A stretch of DNA of 64,000 nt. It comes from PALSA-894 sp963828625 (lineage in GTDB: Bacteria > Pseudomonadota > Alphaproteobacteria > Rhizobiales > Xanthobacteraceae). Position 1 is the stretch's first letter. Every line of letters starts with the position of its first letter. Below, in pieces: positions 54,198-64,000 of the stretch. Both the position numbers and the translations under genes were made by a program. The DNA is taken from the NCBI GenBank assembly GCA_963828625.1, contig CAWHEX010000003.1, positions 744,001 through 808,000 on the forward strand, in the 5' to 3' direction. The notes under the pieces were generated by a model that was not told where the DNA came from, did not search any database, and saw only the letters and a list, made by a program, of their open reading frames with translations.

Positions 54198-56847
54198 ATG
54201 CGCACCGAACAGGCCCGCCCCGTTCGCCTCGAAAACTACCGTCCGCCGGACTGGCTGGTCGAAACCGTGGAGCTCGATGTTTCGCTGCATCCGACCGCGA
54301 CCCGGGTGCGCTCCACACTGAAGATGTCGCCGAACCCGCAGGCCAAGGCGCCTGCGCCGATCGTGCTCGATGGCGACGGGCTGACGTTCGTATCGCTCAA
54401 GCTCGACGGCTCGGTCATCCACCCGGACAACTACGTCGCGACGCCGGACAGCCTCACGATCGCGCAGCCGCCGGCGGGCACCTGCTTTCTGCAGATCGAA
54501 ACGACCATCGACCCTTCCGCCAACACGCAGCTGATGGGTCTCTATCGTTCGAATGCGACCTATTGCACGCAGTGCGAGGCCGAGGGGTTCCGCCGCATCA
54601 CGTATTTCCCGGACCGGCCCGACGTGATGGCGGTCTACACGACGCGAATCGAGGCGGCGAAATCCGAAGCCGCGGTTCTGTTGAGCAACGGCAATCTTGT
54701 CGAGTCAGGCGACGTGCCCGAACTCAACACGCCACTACGCGGTGTGGCACGATCCATTCCCGAAGCCGAGCTACCTGTTCGCACTGGTCGGCGGCAATCT
54801 CGGTTGCGTCGCGGACACCTTCGTCACGGTGTCGGGCCGCAACGTGGCGCTGCGCATTTACGTCGAGCCCGGCAAGGAGGACCGCTGCGCCTGGGCGATG
54901 GACTCGCTCAAGCGCTCGATGCGCTGGGACGAGGAAGCGTTCGGCCGCGAATACGATCTCGACATCTTCATGATCGTCGCGGTGTCGGACTTCAACATGG
55001 GCGCAATGGAGAACAAGGGACTCAATGTCTTCAACGACAAGCTTGTGCTGGCGAGCCCGCAGAGCGCGACCGATGCCGACTACGCGAGCGTCGAGGGCGT
55101 CATCGCGCACGAGTATTTCCATAACTGGACCGGCAACCGCATCACCTGCCGCGACTGGTTTCAGCTTTGCCTGAAGGAAGGCCTGACGGTCTTCCGGGAT
55201 CAGGAGTTCACCTCCGATCAGCACTCGCGTCCGGTCAAGCGGATCGAGGACGTGCGTGCGTTGCGCGCGCGGCAGTTCGCCGAGGATGCAAGTCCGCTGG
55301 CGCATCCGGTGCGGCCTTCCGCCTACAACGAGATCAACAATTTCTATACGGCGACGGTCTACGACAAGGGCGCCGAAGTCGTGCGCATGCTCAAGGTGCT
55401 GCTCGGGCCGTCCGGTTTCCGCCGCGGGATGGACTTGTATTTCGAGCGCCATGACGGACAGGCGGCGACCGTCGATGAGTTCGTGCGCTGCTTCGCGGAT
55501 GCGACCCGGACCGACCTTGCCCAGTTCATGCGCTGGTACGCGCAGGCGGGCACGCCGGAAGTCACCGCGAACGGCACTTACGACGCACAAGCGCAATCCT
55601 ATCGGCTGGAGGTGACACAAACGGTGCCGCCGACGCCCGGCCAGCCGGCGAAAGAACCGATGGTGATTCCACTGGCGATGGGATTTGTTGGTCCGGACGG
55701 GCGCGAGATGGCCATGTCACCGACCGATGGCCGTCCCGTGGTGCGCGGCGTGGTTACGCTGACGCAGGCGAACGAGGCACTCGAGTTCACCGGCGTGACG
55801 CAGCGGCCGGTCCTCTCGCTCAACCGCGGCTTCTCGGCGCCGATCAAGATCAAATCAAACGTCTCGGCCGACGACCTGAAATTCCTCGCCGCGCACGACT
55901 CCGATCCGTTCAATCGCTGGCAGGCGATCCAGTCTCTGGCGGTGTCCTCCATTACCGAGAACGTGGTCGCCATCCGCGCCGGCAAACCGCCACACGACGA
56001 TGAGGGGCTGGTCGCGTCGCTCGGCGCCGTGATGGCCGATCCGGCCCTTGAGCCAGCCTTCGTCGCGCTCGTGCTCGCGATGCCGACCGAGACCGACCTC
56101 GCGCGCGAGATCGCGCATGAGGTCGATCCCGATGCGATCTTTGCGGCGCGCGCTCACCTGCGCAAAGCCATCGGCACCCGCCTCGGCTCGGCGTTGCGCG
56201 AGACCTATCGGCGCATGCACGACGACGGGCCATTCAGCCCGGACGCCGCGAGCGCCGGCCGGCGCGCCCTGAAGAACGTCTGTCTCGATCTGCTCGCCGC
56301 CGCTGGCACCTCGGCGATCGCGGTTGCGGCGCGGCAGTACCATCAGGCCACCAACATGACGGACCGGATGGCGGCGCTCGCGACGCTGTCGCTGCATGCC
56401 GTACCGGAGCGGCGAGCTGCGCTGGACGATTTCTACCGCCGGTACTCGGCCGACCCGCTGATCGTGGACAAATGGCTCTCGTTGCAGGCTGCTGTCCCGG
56501 AGGCGGGCACGCTGGAGCGCGTCCGCGCGCTCACCAAACACGACGCATTTTCGCTGACCAATCCCAACCGGGTGCGCGCGCTTCTGGGCGCCTTTGCGCT
56601 CGCGAACCAGACCCAGTTCAACCGCCCGGACGGCGCCGGTTACGATTTCCTCGCCGACACAGTGCTCGCGCTCGACCCGATCAATCCGCAGGTCGCGGCG
56701 CGGCTGACCACCGCCTACCGCTCCTGGCGCAACCTCGAACCGACGCGCCGCGCCAAGGCCGAAACGTCGCTTCGGCGGCTTGCCGCTACGATGAACCTGT
56801 CGCGCGACCTGCGCGAGATCGTCGACAAGTCGCTTCAGGGCGCGTGA
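54198..56847 (+). CDS. pepN: Aminopeptidase N (M1 family, frameshifted)
   Basis: 882 residues after repair, the normal PepN length. ATG at 54198 (MRTEQARPVRLENY). One-base break near 54718-54735 (ESGDVPE then RHYAVWHDPFPKPSYL). Catalytic parts in the second frame: GAMENKG exopeptidase motif, zinc site HEYFHNWTGNRITCRDW then KEGLTVFRDQEF (HExxH-x18-E), and the C-terminal superhelical domain. Removes N-terminal residues from peptides in the cytosol. A single metal-bound protease with intact residues on both sides of the break. Confidence 0.94.
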
Positions 56848-56900
56848 TCGGACTCGACATGCTTGCAAGTTAGCCCCGCGGAATCGGCGGTTGCAGCGCG

Positions 56901-56918
56901 ACGTTAAAAAGTTAACGT
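56901..56918. promoter_or_regulatory. Inverted repeat upstream of PAS kinase
   Basis: ACGTTAA-AAAG-TTAACGT, 149 bases before the kinase start, in an AT-rich stretch that also contains TATAAAAT at about 56932-56939. A candidate operator or promoter region. Half-site spacing does not fit CtrA. Confidence 0.3.
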
Positions 56919-57066
56919 AGGCGGGACCGCGTATAAAATTTTTTTACTTTTGGATTCTCCGGACTCTCGACAACGATTCCGATTTCGATTCGAATGGAAG
57001 TGATTCGGAGAGATGCGGCACATCCTTCCGTTTCGTCGGTTAGGGGACATCCGAGCGGAGGCCTGA

Positions 57067-59403
57067 ATGGCGCGCGCCGAAAGCGCGAGCGCGTCTGCGC
57101 ATTCCGATTCCATGAAGGGCTTGGCACAAGCGGTCGCAAGACCAGCTTACCGGCGGCTGCTGACCGCCGAGCCCTTTTTGCGGCGCGCAGTACCCGTTCT
57201 TATCATCGCATTCCTCGCGACGCTCGGCGTCGCGGCGGTCGTGGATATTCGCGAGCGGCTGCGCCAGGCGGTCGCGAAATCCGCAGACGAGCTCGATCTT
57301 GTCGCAACCGTCATCGCGGAGCGCATGGAGCGCCTTGCGCTCAATGAGACCGGCGACCCTGTGGTGCGGGCCTTCCGCGCGTTCGACCGGATCGACTGGA
57401 CCCGTGCCACGATGGGCGGCCGGCTCGTGGTGCTCACCGACGCCAGCAACACCATCATCGCGACCCAGCCGGCGCTCAATGGCTACGTCGGCCGCAAGCT
57501 CAATGAGGCGATCGCCCGCGACCCCCGCTTCGCTGCGGTCAGCATCCTCTCCAGCGTCACCGACCTGACGCTCGCAGACGGATCGAACGTCCTGCTGGCA
57601 CAACGCTTCCTTAATGCGCCGCTTGGCCAGATCGCCGTCACCCAGCGGCGCAACGTGCTGCTCGGCGAATGGCGCGCCGACACCACGCTCGCCGTCACGC
57701 TGTTCTCGGCGACGGGCTTCGTCGTGCTGATGCTCGGCTTCGCCTTCCTGTGGCAATCGCGCCTGATGCGCGAGACTGCCAGCATCGAGGACACTGTACG
57801 CAGCCGCATCGACACCGCGCTCAATCGCGGCCGCTGCGGACTGTGGGACTGGGACCTCGCGAACGGGCGCGTGTTCTGGTCGCACTCGATGTTCGACATT
57901 CTCGGTCTGCCGCCGCACAACAAGCTCTTGAGCTTCGGGGAGATCAGCGGCTTCGTTCATCCTGACGACGTCCAGCTCTACGAGCTTGCAAGCCAGCTTG
58001 CCGATACCGGCGCGACCTCGATCGACCGCGTCTTCCGCATGCGCCATGCGAGCGGCAACTGGGTCTGGCTGCGGGCGCGCTGCGAACTTGTGCGGCAGCC
58101 GGGCGAACCGCACCAGCACCTCATCGGCATCGCGGTCGACATTACTGAACAGAAGAAGCTCGCCGAGGAAAGCGCGACAGCGGAAATGCGCCTGAGCGAC
58201 GCGATCGAGGCGATCTCCGAGGCTTTCGTGGTGTGGGACGCCGACAACCGGCTGGTGCTGTGCAATTCCAAGTTCCAGAGCCTGCACGGGCTGACCGACG
58301 AAGCGGTCGCGCCGGGCACGCCCTACGAGGACATCTCCGCGGCTGGCAGCAAGCCGATCGTCAAGATGCAGCTCTCCAGCGAAGGCCGCGCGGTGCCCGG
58401 CGCGCGCACCTTCGAGGCGCAGCTGGAAGATGGCCGCTGGCTGCAGATCAGCGAGCGACGCACCAAGGATGGCGGCTTCGTCTCGGTCGGCACCAACATC
58501 ACCGAGCTAAAGCGCCACGAAGAAAAGCTGATCGAGAGCGAGAAGCGATTGAAGGCGACCGTCGTCGACCTGCGCACCTCGCAACAAGCGCTGGAGCGGC
58601 AGACCGAACAGCTCGCCTATCTGGCTGAGCGCTATGCCGAACAGAAGGACCGCGCCGAAGAAGCCAACCAGGCGAAGTCGGCCTTCCTCGCCAACATGAG
58701 CCACGAGCTGCGCACCCCACTCAACGCGATCATCGGCTTCTCGGAGATGATGGAGTCGGGCCTGTTCGGCCCCTTGGGCGATTCGAAGTATCTCGAATAC
58801 TGCCGCGACATCCGCGAGAGCGGGACCTATCTGCTGGACGTGATCAACGACATCCTCGACATGTCGAAGATCGAAGCCGGCCGCACCAATCTCGAGCCCG
58901 AGCTGATCGACCTCAACTCGTTCCTCCCGGATATCATGCGGATCGTCGCAACGCGCTCGGACGAGAAGCGCCTCACACTCAATGCCGAGATCGAGCCGTC
59001 GATCCGGCTGCGCGCCGACCGCCGGACCGTGAAGCAGATCGTGATCAATCTCCTGTCCAACGCCGTGAAGTTCACGCCAGACGGTGGCCGCGTCACCGTG
59101 CGCGCGCGGGTCGTCGGCAGTTTCGTGAGCATCGCCATCGAAGACACCGGCATCGGCATTCCGAAAGAGGCGCTGAAGAACCTCGGAAAGCCGTTCGAGC
59201 AGGTGGAAAATCAGCTCACCAAGACCCACCGCGGCTCGGGACTTGGCCTCGCCATCGCGAAATCATTGTCCGAATTGCATGGCGGCGCGATGCGTATCCG
59301 CTCCACGCTCGGCGCCGGGACGATCGTGCTGGTGCGGCTGCCGGTGAATTGCATCATCATGCCCGAGCTGACCGAAGAGCCGGCCTCGCTCTCGGTTCAC
59401 TGA
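57067..59403 (+). CDS. PAS-domain sensor histidine kinase, PleC/PdhS-like
   Basis: 778 residues; the ATG at 57067 follows GCGGAGG. Two membrane helices near residues 38-58 and 195-222 flank a periplasmic sensor domain. Then two PAS domains (LWDWDLANGRVFWSHSMFDI; AISEAFVVWDADNRLVLCNS), a coiled coil, HisKA with SHELRTPLNAIIGFSEMMES, and HATPase with NLLSNAVKFTPDGGRVTVRA and GSGLGLAIAKSLSELHGG. Cell-cycle kinase type. Converges with glnE, two bases apart. Confidence 0.93.
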   Translation: MARAESASASAHSDSMKGLAQAVARPAYRRLLTAEPFLRRAVPVLIIAFLATLGVAAVVDIRERLRQAVAKSADELDLVATVIAERMERLALNETGDPVVRAFRAFDRIDWTRATMGGRLVVLTDASNTIIATQPALNGYVGRKLNEAIARDPRFAAVSILSSVTDLTLADGSNVLLAQRFLNAPLGQIAVTQRRNVLLGEWRADTTLAVTLFSATGFVVLMLGFAFLWQSRLMRETASIEDTVRSRIDTALNRGRCGLWDWDLANGRVFWSHSMFDILGLPPHNKLLSFGEISGFVHPDDVQLYELASQLADTGATSIDRVFRMRHASGNWVWLRARCELVRQPGEPHQHLIGIAVDITEQKKLAEESATAEMRLSDAIEAISEAFVVWDADNRLVLCNSKFQSLHGLTDEAVAPGTPYEDISAAGSKPIVKMQLSSEGRAVPGARTFEAQLEDGRWLQISERRTKDGGFVSVGTNITELKRHEEKLIESEKRLKATVVDLRTSQQALERQTEQLAYLAERYAEQKDRAEEANQAKSAFLANMSHELRTPLNAIIGFSEMMESGLFGPLGDSKYLEYCRDIRESGTYLLDVINDILDMSKIEAGRTNLEPELIDLNSFLPDIMRIVATRSDEKRLTLNAEIEPSIRLRADRRTVKQIVINLLSNAVKFTPDGGRVTVRARVVGSFVSIAIEDTGIGIPKEALKNLGKPFEQVENQLTKTHRGSGLGLAIAKSLSELHGGAMRIRSTLGAGTIVLVRLPVNCIIMPELTEEPASLSVH

Positions 59404-59405
59404 CG

Positions 59406-62399
59406 CTACGGCGCGCTTCCCAAAATCCGCACAAAGCTTGCGCGCACGCGCGCCTGCGTCTCTGTCAGGTGCGCCTCGAGCGTGGGGAAATCCGGCACGT
59501 CCGCGGCGCGCGCCAGCAGCCCGAGCAGGCCCGGCCCTGCGGATTTCGGATCGAACGGTCCCGAGAGGCAAAGCCGCAGGATTTGCGTGAGGTTCTGGTA
59601 GAGCCGCACAGCGGGGCGCAGGACGTCGGCATCTTCCGCAGCGAGCAGTCCAAGTTTGGCAGCCTTGTCGAGCGCGCGCGCTGTCGCGGTATCGAGGATG
59701 TCCGGCTTCTCGGCGGCATGAACGAGCTGCAGGTACTGAGCGATGAATTCGAGATCGACCAGCCCGCCTGCGACGTATTTCAGGTTCCAGCGTTCCTTGT
59801 CGCCCTTTTCGGTGGCGATGGCGCGCCGCATCTCGACGACATCGCCCGCGATGGTCTCGGCATCGCGCGGGCGGCACAGCACATCCCTGATGACCTTCTC
59901 GACGCGCGCCGCGAACGCTGGCGGTCCGGACACCACGCGCGCACGCGTCAGCGCCAGGTGCTCCCACGTCCAGGCCTCGTTCTCCTGATAGCTCTCGAAC
60001 GAGCCGAGCATGGTGGCGACCGGGCCGGACCGGCCTGAGGGGCGCAGTCGCATGTCGACATTGTAGAGCGCGCCGTAGTTGGTCTGCGCCGAGAGCGCGC
60101 TGACGAGGCGCTGCGTCATGCGCGCAAAATATTGCCCCCCGTAGAGCGGCCGCTGGCCGTCGGACTGCGGATGGTTCTCGTCGAAATCGTACACGGTGAT
60201 GAGGTCGAGATCGGACGAGGCGGTCATCTCCCGTCCACCGAGCTTGCCGAGCGCCAGCACCGCGCCTTGCTGACGCTTCAACCGCCCATGCGCAGCAACG
60301 AAGTTCTTCTCCACCGCCTGATGCACGGCACGAAGGATGACGTCCGCAAGCCGGGCGAACGCCTCGCCCGCCTGCTCGGCCGACACCGTGCCTGACAGGA
60401 TGCGCGCGCCAATCAGGAACATGTGCTCCTGGCCGAACTGCCGCGCCCGGTCGAGCAGATCCTCATAGGACGCGGCCTGCGCCATCGAACGCGACAGCTC
60501 GGCGCTCAGTTTCTCGTCCGCAGGCAACGCGCCGAAGAACGACGGCTCGATCAGCGCGTCCATCACGTTGGGATGCAGCGCCAGAATGTCGGCAAGCCGC
60601 GGCGCTGTCCCGAGCACGAGCGCCAGCAGCGCGACGAAATCCGGATTGCGCCGCAGCAGCGACAAGAGCCGCGCGCCGCCGTGCAATCCGGCGAGGAAGC
60701 GGTCGAGCGCGACCAGCGCCTGATCGGGATTTTCCGAGCGCGCGAGGTGATCGATGAGCACGGGCACGAGGTCAGCCAGATGCTCGCGCGCAGACTCGCT
60801 CTTGAGCGAGCGGTATTCGCCTGCGAGCCAGCGCCGCACGGCCTGACTCACCTCGATCGGACGCCGGAAGCCCATCGCGGCGAGCTTGTCGAGCGTTTCG
60901 GTGTCGTCTTTTTCGGGGAGAAAGGCGAGCGCCCGGCGCGAGGCCTCGGCGGCAGGCGCATCCTCAAACAGCCGCGCATAATGGCGCTGCACCTTGCGCA
61001 GGTGTTCGAGCAGCACGGCCGCGAACGCGTCGCGGTTCGCGTAGCCAAGAAACCGGGCGAAGCGTTCGAGTATGGAGCGCTCGGCCGGAAGCGTATGGGT
61101 CTGCTCGTCGGCCACCATTTGCAGGCGATGCTCGACGACGCGGAGAAAGCGATAGGCCTCGCCGAGGTCGCGCGCGGCATCGCGGCTGATCCATCCGCCC
61201 TTCGCGAGATCCTGCAGGGTGGCGAGCGTCTGCCGGCCGCGCAGTTCCGGATGGCGGCCGCCGGCGATGAGCTGCTGCGTCTGCGCGAAAAACTCGATCT
61301 CGCGGATGCCGCCGCGGCCAAGCTTGATGTTGTGGCCCTCGATGGCGATCTGGTCGTGCCCCTTGTAGGCTGCCATCTGTCGCTTCATCGCGTGCACGTC
61401 CGCGACCGCGCCGTAATCGAGGTACTTGCGCCAGATGAACGGCGCGACCTCCTTGAGAAACGCCTCGCCGGCGGCAAGATCGCCTGCGCACGGGCGCGCC
61501 TTGATCATGGCGGCGCGCTCCCAGTTCTGCCCGGTGCTTTCGTAGTAATTGAGCGCCGACGTGAGCGAGATCGCGATCGCGGTGGACGCCGGATCGGGAC
61601 GCAGGCGCAGGTCGGTGCGGAAGACGTAGCCGTCCTCGGTGCGTTCCTGCATCAATTTGACCAGGCCACGCGTCAGGCGAACGAAGAACGAGCCACGCTC
61701 GACACCCTCCGCGAGCGCCGGCGCGTTCTCGTCGTACAGCACGATGAGATCGATATCGCTCGAGTAGTTGAGCTCGAACGCGCCCATCTTGCCCATCGCA
61801 AGCACGACGTAGCCGCTGCCCTGCTGCGGGTTGGCCGGATCAGCCGGCTTGATCTTCCCCTGCCCGACGGCGCCGCGCAGCAGGTAGCCGATCGCCGCCC
61901 CGAGTGCGGCATCGGCAAACTCGGTGAGCGCACGCGTGACGCGCTCGACCGGCCAGACGCCGCCGATGTCGGCGAGCGCGATCAGCAGCGCAGCTTCCGC
62001 CTTGGCGCGGCGTAACGCGCACATCGCGTCCGCATCACTCCCGGCGTTCGCCCCGGCATGCCGTACGCTGGCAATCAATGCTGTGAAGCGCGTCTCCGGA
62101 TCTGCTTCGAGCAGCCCAACGACGCGGGCGGGGTCCGCGCGCACGAGGTCCCACAGATAGGGCGAGGATTCCGCGATTGCCGCGAATACATCGCCGAGCT
62201 TTGCGGCGCGTCCCTTGACGGGCGCAAAAAGTTGCCTGATCGCCTTGCCTGGCGCGCTGCGCCCGATCTCGGACAGCCAGCCTTCGACGCGTGCGCGGGC
62301 TTCCTTCGGCGTGGAGAGTTTGGGAGCAGACGCGATGGCCGCCGCGAGACCGCCGGTCGGCGTTTCGGTCTTGGCGGCGCGTTTCGCCGGCTTGGCCAT
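59406..62399 (-). CDS. glnE: Bifunctional glutamine synthetase adenylyltransferase / adenylyl-removing enzyme
   Basis: 997 residues, normal for GlnE. The N-terminal half carries the deadenylylating nucleotidyltransferase site (YSSDIDLIVLYD) and LGRGGIREIEFFAQTQQLI; the C-terminal half carries the adenylylating site (SSDLDLITVYDFD), with VEKVIRDVLCRPRDAETIAG after it. Adds or removes AMP on the Tyr of glutamine synthetase in response to PII and glutamine. A Lys/Ala-rich N-terminal extension (MAKPAKRAAKTETPT) is ordinary for this order. Lies downstream of a histidine kinase on the same strand. Confidence 0.96.
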   Translation of the reverse strand: MAKPAKRAAKTETPTGGLAAAIASAPKLSTPKEARARVEGWLSEIGRSAPGKAIRQLFAPVKGRAAKLGDVFAAIAESSPYLWDLVRADPARVVGLLEADPETRFTALIASVRHAGANAGSDADAMCALRRAKAEAALLIALADIGGVWPVERVTRALTEFADAALGAAIGYLLRGAVGQGKIKPADPANPQQGSGYVVLAMGKMGAFELNYSSDIDLIVLYDENAPALAEGVERGSFFVRLTRGLVKLMQERTEDGYVFRTDLRLRPDPASTAIAISLTSALNYYESTGQNWERAAMIKARPCAGDLAAGEAFLKEVAPFIWRKYLDYGAVADVHAMKRQMAAYKGHDQIAIEGHNIKLGRGGIREIEFFAQTQQLIAGGRHPELRGRQTLATLQDLAKGGWISRDAARDLGEAYRFLRVVEHRLQMVADEQTHTLPAERSILERFARFLGYANRDAFAAVLLEHLRKVQRHYARLFEDAPAAEASRRALAFLPEKDDTETLDKLAAMGFRRPIEVSQAVRRWLAGEYRSLKSESAREHLADLVPVLIDHLARSENPDQALVALDRFLAGLHGGARLLSLLRRNPDFVALLALVLGTAPRLADILALHPNVMDALIEPSFFGALPADEKLSAELSRSMAQAASYEDLLDRARQFGQEHMFLIGARILSGTVSAEQAGEAFARLADVILRAVHQAVEKNFVAAHGRLKRQQGAVLALGKLGGREMTASSDLDLITVYDFDENHPQSDGQRPLYGGQYFARMTQRLVSALSAQTNYGALYNVDMRLRPSGRSGPVATMLGSFESYQENEAWTWEHLALTRARVVSGPPAFAARVEKVIRDVLCRPRDAETIAGDVVEMRRAIATEKGDKERWNLKYVAGGLVDLEFIAQYLQLVHAAEKPDILDTATARALDKAAKLGLLAAEDADVLRPAVRLYQNLTQILRLCLSGPFDPKSAGPGLLGLLARAADVPDFPTLEAHLTETQARVRASFVRILGSAP

Positions 62400-62492
62400 T
62401 CTTTGGGTTTCCGGGCGAAGGGCGCGTTATCCGTCACATCGAATAGACCACGAGTCGGCGGCGGTGAATTACTCAATAGAACTTCAATAAAA

Positions 62493-63884
62493 TCAATATT
62501 TTGGGAGAGAAATCACAACCTTTAATCCAGGTGCATTGTCCTCTAGCCGCAATTCGCCGCCATGAAGTCGCGCGACTGCGGCGGCCAGACTGAGGCCGAG
62601 GCCCGAGCCGGGCTCGGCCAGACTTTGCGGCAGCCGCACGAACCGCTCGATCGCGCGCGCGCGATCCGGCTCGGCGATGCCGGGACCACGATCGGCGATC
62701 ACGATCAGCACGCGGTCGTTCTCCTGTTGCACCCGGAGCGTGATCTCCTGACGCGCGCGGTCGGCCGCCTCCGGGGCCGGCGCATACTTGATGGCGTTGT
62801 CGACGAGGTTCGCGAGCGCCTGGCTCAGCAGCTCGCGATTGCCCCGGATCGTGGCCGGCGAAGCCGCATCGACAACCAGCGAAAGCCCTCTCTCCTCGGC
62901 CAGCGGTTCGTAGAGCTCCGCGACGCCGCGCACGATGTCGCCCGCATCGAACTCCTTCATGTTGTCGCGCGCCTGGCCGGACTCCGCGCGCGCGATCATC
63001 AGGAGCGCATCGAAGGTGCGGATCAGGCCGTCCGACTCCTCGATCATTGCATCAAGCGCGCCTCGATAGTCGCTCTCGCTTTGCGCCGTGCGGAGCGCCG
63101 CCTCGCAGCGGTTGCGCAGCCGCGTCAGCGGCGTCTTCAGGTCATGCGCGATGTTGTCCGAGACCTCCTTGAGCCCGCGCATCAACGCCTCGATACGATC
63201 GAGCATGACGTTGAGATTGATCGCCAGCCGATCGACCTCGTCGCCGGTGCCGGTGACCGGCAGGCGCTCCGAGAGATCGCCCTCCATGATGCGTTGTGTC
63301 GTCGCCGTCATCGCATCGAAGCGCCGCAACACGCGGCGCGTCACGAAGAAGCCGCCCGCAAGGCCGAGCACCACGACGAGCGCTACCGAGCCGCGCGCCG
63401 CCGCGGTGATGATTTCGTTCATGCGCGCGCGCTCTTCCAGATCGCGACCGACGAGCAATCGGAAGCCGCCGGAGAGCTGGGCGACGCGCACCAGCGCGCG
63501 GTGTTCGGTAGGCTCCTGTTCGTCGAGCCGGCGATAGACCGTCTCGGTCCAGCCAACCTTGTCGAGCACACCCGGCGCAAGCGACCCGACATTGCCCGCG
63601 AGTGCCTGACCGGTCGGTGCGGTGACGAGATAGAACGACGAACCCGGGCGCAGCGAACGGTTCTCCAGCGTGAGGATGAGCTGGCGCAGACCGCCGACCG
63701 TGTATTGCTCGGTCAGCCCGGCGATTTCGGCATCGACCGTCGCGGTGATCTGCTCGGTGATCAGGCGGCCGGTGTTGAGCGCGAAATAGGCGAGCAGCGC
63801 CGCCGCATAGAAGGCGAAAATAACGAGATAGACCAGCGTGAGCCGGAACGTCGTTGAGCGGACGAGCTTACCGAGCGCCGTCAC
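62493..63884 (-). CDS. Sensor histidine kinase (OmpR/EnvZ-type, HAMP)
   Basis: 463 residues; GTG start at 63884 overlaps the upstream regulator gene by 17 bases. Membrane helices at about 13-35 and 155-180 surround a periplasmic sensor domain; then HAMP (RRFDAMTATTQRIMEGDLSE), HisKA with DNIAHDLKTPLTRLRNRCEA (H-box His in AHDLKTP), and HATPase with DNAIKYAPAPEAAD and GSGLGLSLAAAVARLHGG. Forms a two-component pair with the regulator immediately upstream. The stimulus is unknown. Confidence 0.93.
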   Translation of the reverse strand: MTALGKLVRSTTFRLTLVYLVIFAFYAAALLAYFALNTGRLITEQITATVDAEIAGLTEQYTVGGLRQLILTLENRSLRPGSSFYLVTAPTGQALAGNVGSLAPGVLDKVGWTETVYRRLDEQEPTEHRALVRVAQLSGGFRLLVGRDLEERARMNEIITAAARGSVALVVVLGLAGGFFVTRRVLRRFDAMTATTQRIMEGDLSERLPVTGTGDEVDRLAINLNVMLDRIEALMRGLKEVSDNIAHDLKTPLTRLRNRCEAALRTAQSESDYRGALDAMIEESDGLIRTFDALLMIARAESGQARDNMKEFDAGDIVRGVAELYEPLAEERGLSLVVDAASPATIRGNRELLSQALANLVDNAIKYAPAPEAADRARQEITLRVQQENDRVLIVIADRGPGIAEPDRARAIERFVRLPQSLAEPGSGLGLSLAAAVARLHGGELRLEDNAPGLKVVISLPKY

Positions 63885-64000
63885 GGATCATGTACCCCGC
63901 GCCGCGAACAGTATGCAGCAGCGGCTGCGCGAAGCCCTTGTCGATCTTGGACCGCAGCCGCGAGATGTGCACGTCGATGACGTTGGTCTGCGGGTCGAAA
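63868..64000 (-). CDS. OmpR-family response regulator (C-terminal end, cut by window edge)
   Basis: The last 43 residues are visible: FDPQTNVIDVHISRLRSKID then KGFAQPLLHTVRGAGYMIRD and GAR, ending in TAA at 63868-63870. NVIDVHISRLRSKID and TVRGAGYMI are the recognition helix and wing of the OmpR/PhoB DNA-binding domain. The receiver domain lies beyond the window. Overlaps the kinase start, so the pair is co-translated. Confidence 0.9.
   Translation of the reverse strand, partial: FDPQTNVIDVHISRLRSKIDKGFAQPLLHTVRGAGYMIRDGAR

Noticed and set aside
56901..56918. CtrA box upstream of the PAS kinase
   Set aside because: The TTAA half-sites are eight bases apart start to start rather than the eleven needed for TTAA-N7-TTAAC.

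Overview
The window is a high-GC, gene-dense chromosomal segment of an alphaproteobacterium. The best guess is Hyphomicrobiales (Rhizobiales), near Bradyrhizobium/Xanthobacteraceae. The basis is the gene set: PdhS/PleC-like kinases, PilZ-tailed chemoreceptors, a glutathione reductase with the alphaproteobacterial CVIRGC active site, a class II DAHP synthase, many solute-binding proteins of the Bug/TctC and TRAP families, and CtrA-like and Irr-like candidate sites. There is no phage, integrase, IS element or CRISPR array. No gene-free stretch exceeds about 300 bases.

Layout. 1-3 kb: a truncated P450 divergent from a MarR regulator, a zeta GST and a DMT exporter. 3-14 kb: housekeeping genes (nadE, dgkA, aroG, gor, rpiA, gph) mixed with secreted proteins. 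14-22 kb: two PilZ-containing chemoreceptors, a lipoprotein, tRNA-Val(CAC), an L,D-transpeptidase, DUF971, moaA and a second DMT exporter. 22-28 kb: a TRAP transporter (dctQ, enlarged dctM), a bidirectional terminator, and three paralogous TRAP binding proteins each followed by its own terminator. 28-33 kb: a candidate redox/metal unit made of a His/Gly-rich secreted protein, a di-heme peroxidase fused to a cupredoxin, and a polytopic membrane protein. It is divergent from a PKHD-type Fe(II) dioxygenase across a region with two palindromes. 33-40 kb: a RelE-type toxin-antitoxin pair with a 42-bp operator-like palindrome, the Fe-S carrier Mrp, a 3-hydroxyisobutyrate dehydrogenase family enzyme, an enoyl-CoA hydratase, a caspase-like protein lacking its catalytic dyad and carrying a proline-rich repeat tail, an MBL hydrolase and a GST. 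40-47 kb: a sensor kinase, DUF1289, a retropepsin-like protease, TauE, dusA and an ABC-2 exporter. 47-54 kb: two orphan Bug proteins around a catabolic cluster (cyclase, DoxX, flavin monooxygenase, nitronate monooxygenase) and a long CDF metal transporter. 54-64 kb: pepN, a PAS kinase, glnE, and a histidine kinase with the tail of its OmpR-type regulator.

Thirteen otherwise normal genes are each broken by one single-base frameshift, twelve of them in the same direction (one extra base). This looks like residual assembly or sequencing error rather than gene decay. I annotate those genes across the break and give the position of the break. The most novel-looking items are the di-heme peroxidase-cupredoxin fusion with its divergent control region, the dyad-less caspase homologue, the TA palindrome that covers the antitoxin ribosome-binding site, and the CDF transporter with about three C-terminal modules.
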